A stretch of 60,580 nt of DNA, taken from the NCBI GenBank assembly GCA_002435715.1, contig DISD01000045.1:1-60580 (forward strand), written 5' to 3'. This DNA comes from Rhodospirillaceae bacterium UBA6219. GTDB taxonomy: Bacteria; Pseudomonadota; Alphaproteobacteria; Rhodospirillales; Magnetospirillaceae. Of the stretch, positions 58,601 through 60,580 are shown piece after piece. The position numbers and the translations under genes were made by a program. The notes beneath the pieces were generated by a model. The model searched no databases, was not told where the DNA came from, and saw only the letters and a list, made by a program, of their open reading frames with translations. Numbering within the stretch: the first letter of the stretch is position 1; each line of letters begins with the position of its first letter.

Positions 58601-58822
58601 GGTTCAACGGCCTCCCGTCCAAGGCCTCCCGATACCCCCAGGGGGATAATTATCTTTTGAACGCCAGTGCGTAAATCAGAAATCGTCGCGGGAACGAATC
58701 TGTCGCCGTCTTCTTGCTCCGCCCCCAGACGCCCCCTAAGCACAACCCTGCTGCCCGCTAACAATATTTCGTGGCCCCAAGGTTCAGGTTGCGCTGTCGG
58801 TTGCGCGTGATATAAGGGCGCA
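58601..58822. other. Divergent intergenic region PBP-kinase / aroQ
   Basis: About 220 bp between divergent operons. The aroQ-proximal end holds a promoter-like pair. CCCCCAGGGGG near 58636-58646 is a short palindrome close to the binding-protein start. Nothing else could be recognised. Confidence 0.4.
58789..58816 (+). promoter_or_regulatory. Candidate aroQ promoter, possibly leaderless
   Basis: TTGCGC, a 16-bp spacer and TATAAG resemble sigma-70 boxes. The -10 box ends only six bases before the aroQ ATG (58823), so the transcript might start at the ATG itself. AAGGG inside the -10 region is the only ribosome-site-like sequence. Confidence 0.4.
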
Positions 58823-59269
58823 ATGGCGAACCCGATGATCCTGATCGTCAACGGCCCGAACCTCAACATGCTGGGAACCCGGCAGCCCGAGGTCTATGGC
58901 CACGAAACCCTGGCCGACGTGGAAGCGTCGGTGCGGTCGCATGCCGCGTCCCTGGGTTTGGACATCGATTTCCGCCAATCCAACCACGAGGGTGTCCTTG
59001 TGGACTGGATCCAAGACGCCCGTCACGGCGCCGCCGGCATCATCATCAACGCCGGTGCCTACACCCACACCTCGGTGGCCATTCTGGACGCGCTTCTGGC
59101 GGTCCAAAAGCCCACCGTGGAAGTTCATTTCTCGCATATTCACCAGCGAGAAGAATTCCGCCACCATTCTTACGTTTCCAAGGCGGCGAAGGGGATGATC
59201 TGCGGCTTCGGCAGCCACGGATACATTCTGGCGCTGGACGCGCTCGCCCGCCTGATCAGGGAAAGCTGA
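58823..59269 (+). CDS. aroQ: Type II 3-dehydroquinate dehydratase
   Basis: A 148-residue dodecameric shikimate-pathway enzyme that removes water from 3-dehydroquinate. It has the N-terminal VNGPNLNMLGTRQPEVYG with the catalytic Tyr and Arg, the substrate-binding IINAGAYTHTSVA, and HFSHIHQREEFRHHS. First gene of aroQ-accB-accC, an arrangement common in proteobacteria; accB follows after 7 bp. Confidence 0.95.
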   Translation: MANPMILIVNGPNLNMLGTRQPEVYGHETLADVEASVRSHAASLGLDIDFRQSNHEGVLVDWIQDARHGAAGIIINAGAYTHTSVAILDALLAVQKPTVEVHFSHIHQREEFRHHSYVSKAAKGMICGFGSHGYILALDALARLIRES

Positions 59270-59276
59270 AAACCCC

Positions 59277-59729
59277 ATGGCCACCAAAAACTTCGATTCC
59301 GATCTGGTCCGTTCGCTGGCCGAACTGCTTGACCAGACCAATTTGACCGAGATCGAGTACGACACCGGCTCGTTGCGCATCCGCGTCGCCCGCCAGGGCG
59401 TGCCCATGGCCGTGCACCACATGCCCGCCGCCGCGGCTCCCGCCGTGGTCGCCGCTCCGGTCGCCCAGCCCGCCAGCGACGACGCCGCCGGTCACCCCGG
59501 CGCCGTGACCTCGCCCATGGTCGGCGTTTCCTATCTGTCGCCGGAACCCGGCGCCGCCAAGTTCATCGACGTCGGCGCCACCGTTTCGGAAGGCCAGACC
59601 CTGATGCTGATCGAGGCCATGAAGACCTTCAACCCGATCCGCGCCCCGCGCGGCGGCAAGGTCACCCGCATTCTGGTCACTGATGGTCAGCCTGTGGAAT
59701 TCGGTGAACCCCTGGTCATCATCGAGTAA
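59277..59729 (+). CDS. accB: Biotin carboxyl carrier protein of acetyl-CoA carboxylase
   Basis: A 150-residue BCCP. The N-terminal helical part is joined by an Ala/Pro-rich linker (PAAAAPAVVAAPVAQPA) to a biotinyl domain with the biotinylated Lys in IEAMKTFNPI. The usual EAMKMMN reads EAMKTFN, as in other alphaproteobacteria. It carries CO2 from AccC to the transferase. accC follows 7 bp downstream. Confidence 0.95.
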   Translation: MATKNFDSDLVRSLAELLDQTNLTEIEYDTGSLRIRVARQGVPMAVHHMPAAAAPAVVAAPVAQPASDDAAGHPGAVTSPMVGVSYLSPEPGAAKFIDVGATVSEGQTLMLIEAMKTFNPIRAPRGGKVTRILVTDGQPVEFGEPLVIIE

Positions 59730-59736
59730 CGAACCG

Positions 59737-60580
59737 ATGTTCGAAAAGGTCCTGATCGCCAATCGCGGCGAAATCGCACTGCGCATCCACCGTGCTTGCC
59801 GCGAGATGGGCATCCGCACGGTGGCCGTGCACTCCACCGCCGACAACGACGCCATGCATGTGCGTCTGGCTGACGAAGCGGTGTGCATCGGCCCACCCTC
59901 GGCCAAGGATTCGTACCTGAACAAGGCGGCGATCCTGTCGGCGGCCACCATCACCGGCGCCGACGCCATCCATCCCGGTTACGGCTTCTTATCGGAAAAC
60001 GCCGACTTCGCCCAGATGGTGGAAGAACACGGTTTCGTGTTCATCGGCCCGACCGCCGACCACATCCGCATGATGGGTGACAAGATCACCGCCAAGCAGG
60101 CCGCCGCTGCCGCCGGCCTGCCTTGCGTGCCCGGTTCGCCCGGCGCGCTGGAAACCGTCGAGGACGCGCTGGAATGCGCAGCCCAGATCGGTTACCCGGT
60201 GCTGATCAAGGCCACCGCCGGCGGCGGCGGCAAGGGCATGAAGGTGGCCCGTTCGGCCGACGAACTGGCCGAATCCTATAAGATGGCCCGGAACGAAGCC
60301 AAAGCCGCTTTCGGCAATGGCGACGTCTACATGGAAAAGTACCTGGGCAAGCCGCGCCACATCGAGATGCAGATCCTGGCCGACAATTACGGCAACGTGG
60401 TGCATCTGGGGGAACGCGATTGTTCGTTGCAGCGCCGCCACCAGAAGGTGCTGGAAGAAGCGCCGTCCCCGGCGCTGAACGACGAACAGCGCGCCCGCAT
60501 CGGTGAAATCGCCCGTAAGGCGGTGGCCCATCTGGGATACCGCAATGCCGGCACCCTGGAATTCCTGTTCGAGAACGGCG
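59737..60580 (+). CDS. accC: Biotin carboxylase AccC (cut by window edge)
   Basis: The first 281 residues of the biotin carboxylase subunit of acetyl-CoA carboxylase. It has FEKVLIANRGEIALRI at the N terminus, HPGYGFLSENADFA, the ATP-grasp glycine loop KATAGGGGKGM and EKYLGKPRHIEMQI. The frame stays open to the window edge; the C-terminal part is outside. It forms an operon with aroQ and accB. Confidence 0.96.
   Translation, partial: MFEKVLIANRGEIALRIHRACREMGIRTVAVHSTADNDAMHVRLADEAVCIGPPSAKDSYLNKAAILSAATITGADAIHPGYGFLSENADFAQMVEEHGFVFIGPTADHIRMMGDKITAKQAAAAAGLPCVPGSPGALETVEDALECAAQIGYPVLIKATAGGGGKGMKVARSADELAESYKMARNEAKAAFGNGDVYMEKYLGKPRHIEMQILADNYGNVVHLGERDCSLQRRHQKVLEEAPSPALNDEQRARIGEIARKAVAHLGYRNAGTLEFLFENG

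Noticed and set aside
1..60580. tRNA, rRNA, CRISPR arrays, prophage or magnetosome genes
   Set aside because: No cloverleaf-like gene, ribosomal RNA, regularly spaced repeat, phage gene or mam/mms-type protein was recognised in any gap or frame.

Overview
The window is GC-rich, densely packed chromosomal DNA from an alphaproteobacterium, most likely a Rhodospirillales member close to Magnetospirillum. This is inferred from several traits: an alphaproteobacterial-type RpoH, an L31 without the zinc cysteines, DUF1013/DUF1192/DUF1465 proteins, an ISC (not SUF) iron-sulfur operon, a heme locus ending in Mic60 and HemY, aerobic CobN, and PHB-type 3-hydroxybutyrate metabolism. No magnetosome genes, rRNA, tRNA or CRISPR array was recognised. 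About 60 protein genes were supported, nearly all of them intact.

Layout. 1-7543 (minus strand) is cysE followed by a complete isc operon: iscR, a second cysteine desulfurase, iscS, iscU, iscA, hscB, hscA, fdx and the first codons of iscX. It links cysteine supply to Fe-S assembly, and a separate frataxin gene (cyaY) lies at 15876. 7796-16202 holds housekeeping and hypothetical genes: a hydrolase, a glycine-zipper lipoprotein, DUF1013, a quinone reductase, DUF1192, 3-hydroxybutyrate dehydrogenase plus thioesterase, DUF1465, a membrane class III cyclase, rpmE and a lone receiver domain. 16243-20353 (minus) is hemC, a hemD-mic60 in-frame fusion, and hemY. 20402-23905 has tsaD, a solute-binding protein, an iron alcohol dehydrogenase and a small exported protein. 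23960-29152 is cobU/P-cobW-cobN for aerobic cobalamin synthesis. 29221-30745 is pstB-phoU without the rest of pst.

30798-41298 contains anmK, tyrS, a very large AsmA-like envelope protein, glnE, bcp and a DUF455 ferritin-like protein. 41433-48481 contains a Panacea-like protein, a molybdopterin-binding protein with a degenerate second half, an aminotransferase, a divergent gamma-glutamyltranspeptidase-like lipoprotein, a BepA-like M48 protease and a DsbA-family oxidoreductase. 48566-51357 holds rpoH, a 2-hydroxyacid dehydrogenase and a TetR regulator. 51371-52110 is a scar made of two truncated insertion sequences (IS5 and IS110 families) joined head to head. 52152-53839 is an ornithine decarboxylase gene with a long leader that contains a 41-codon ORF. 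53840-58600 holds a YkgJ-like protein, a thiS-thiG fusion, two envelope proteins, and a periplasmic binding protein paired with a degenerate histidine kinase. The window ends in aroQ-accB-accC; accC runs off the edge.

The most interesting items are: the ornithine decarboxylase leader ORF, whose end resembles the ornithine-sensing arrest peptide SpeFL; the HemD-Mic60 fusion with a possible internal Mic60 start; the binding protein/pseudokinase pair; the Panacea-like protein without an obvious toxin; and the ThiS-ThiG fusion that buries the ThiS Gly-Gly tail.
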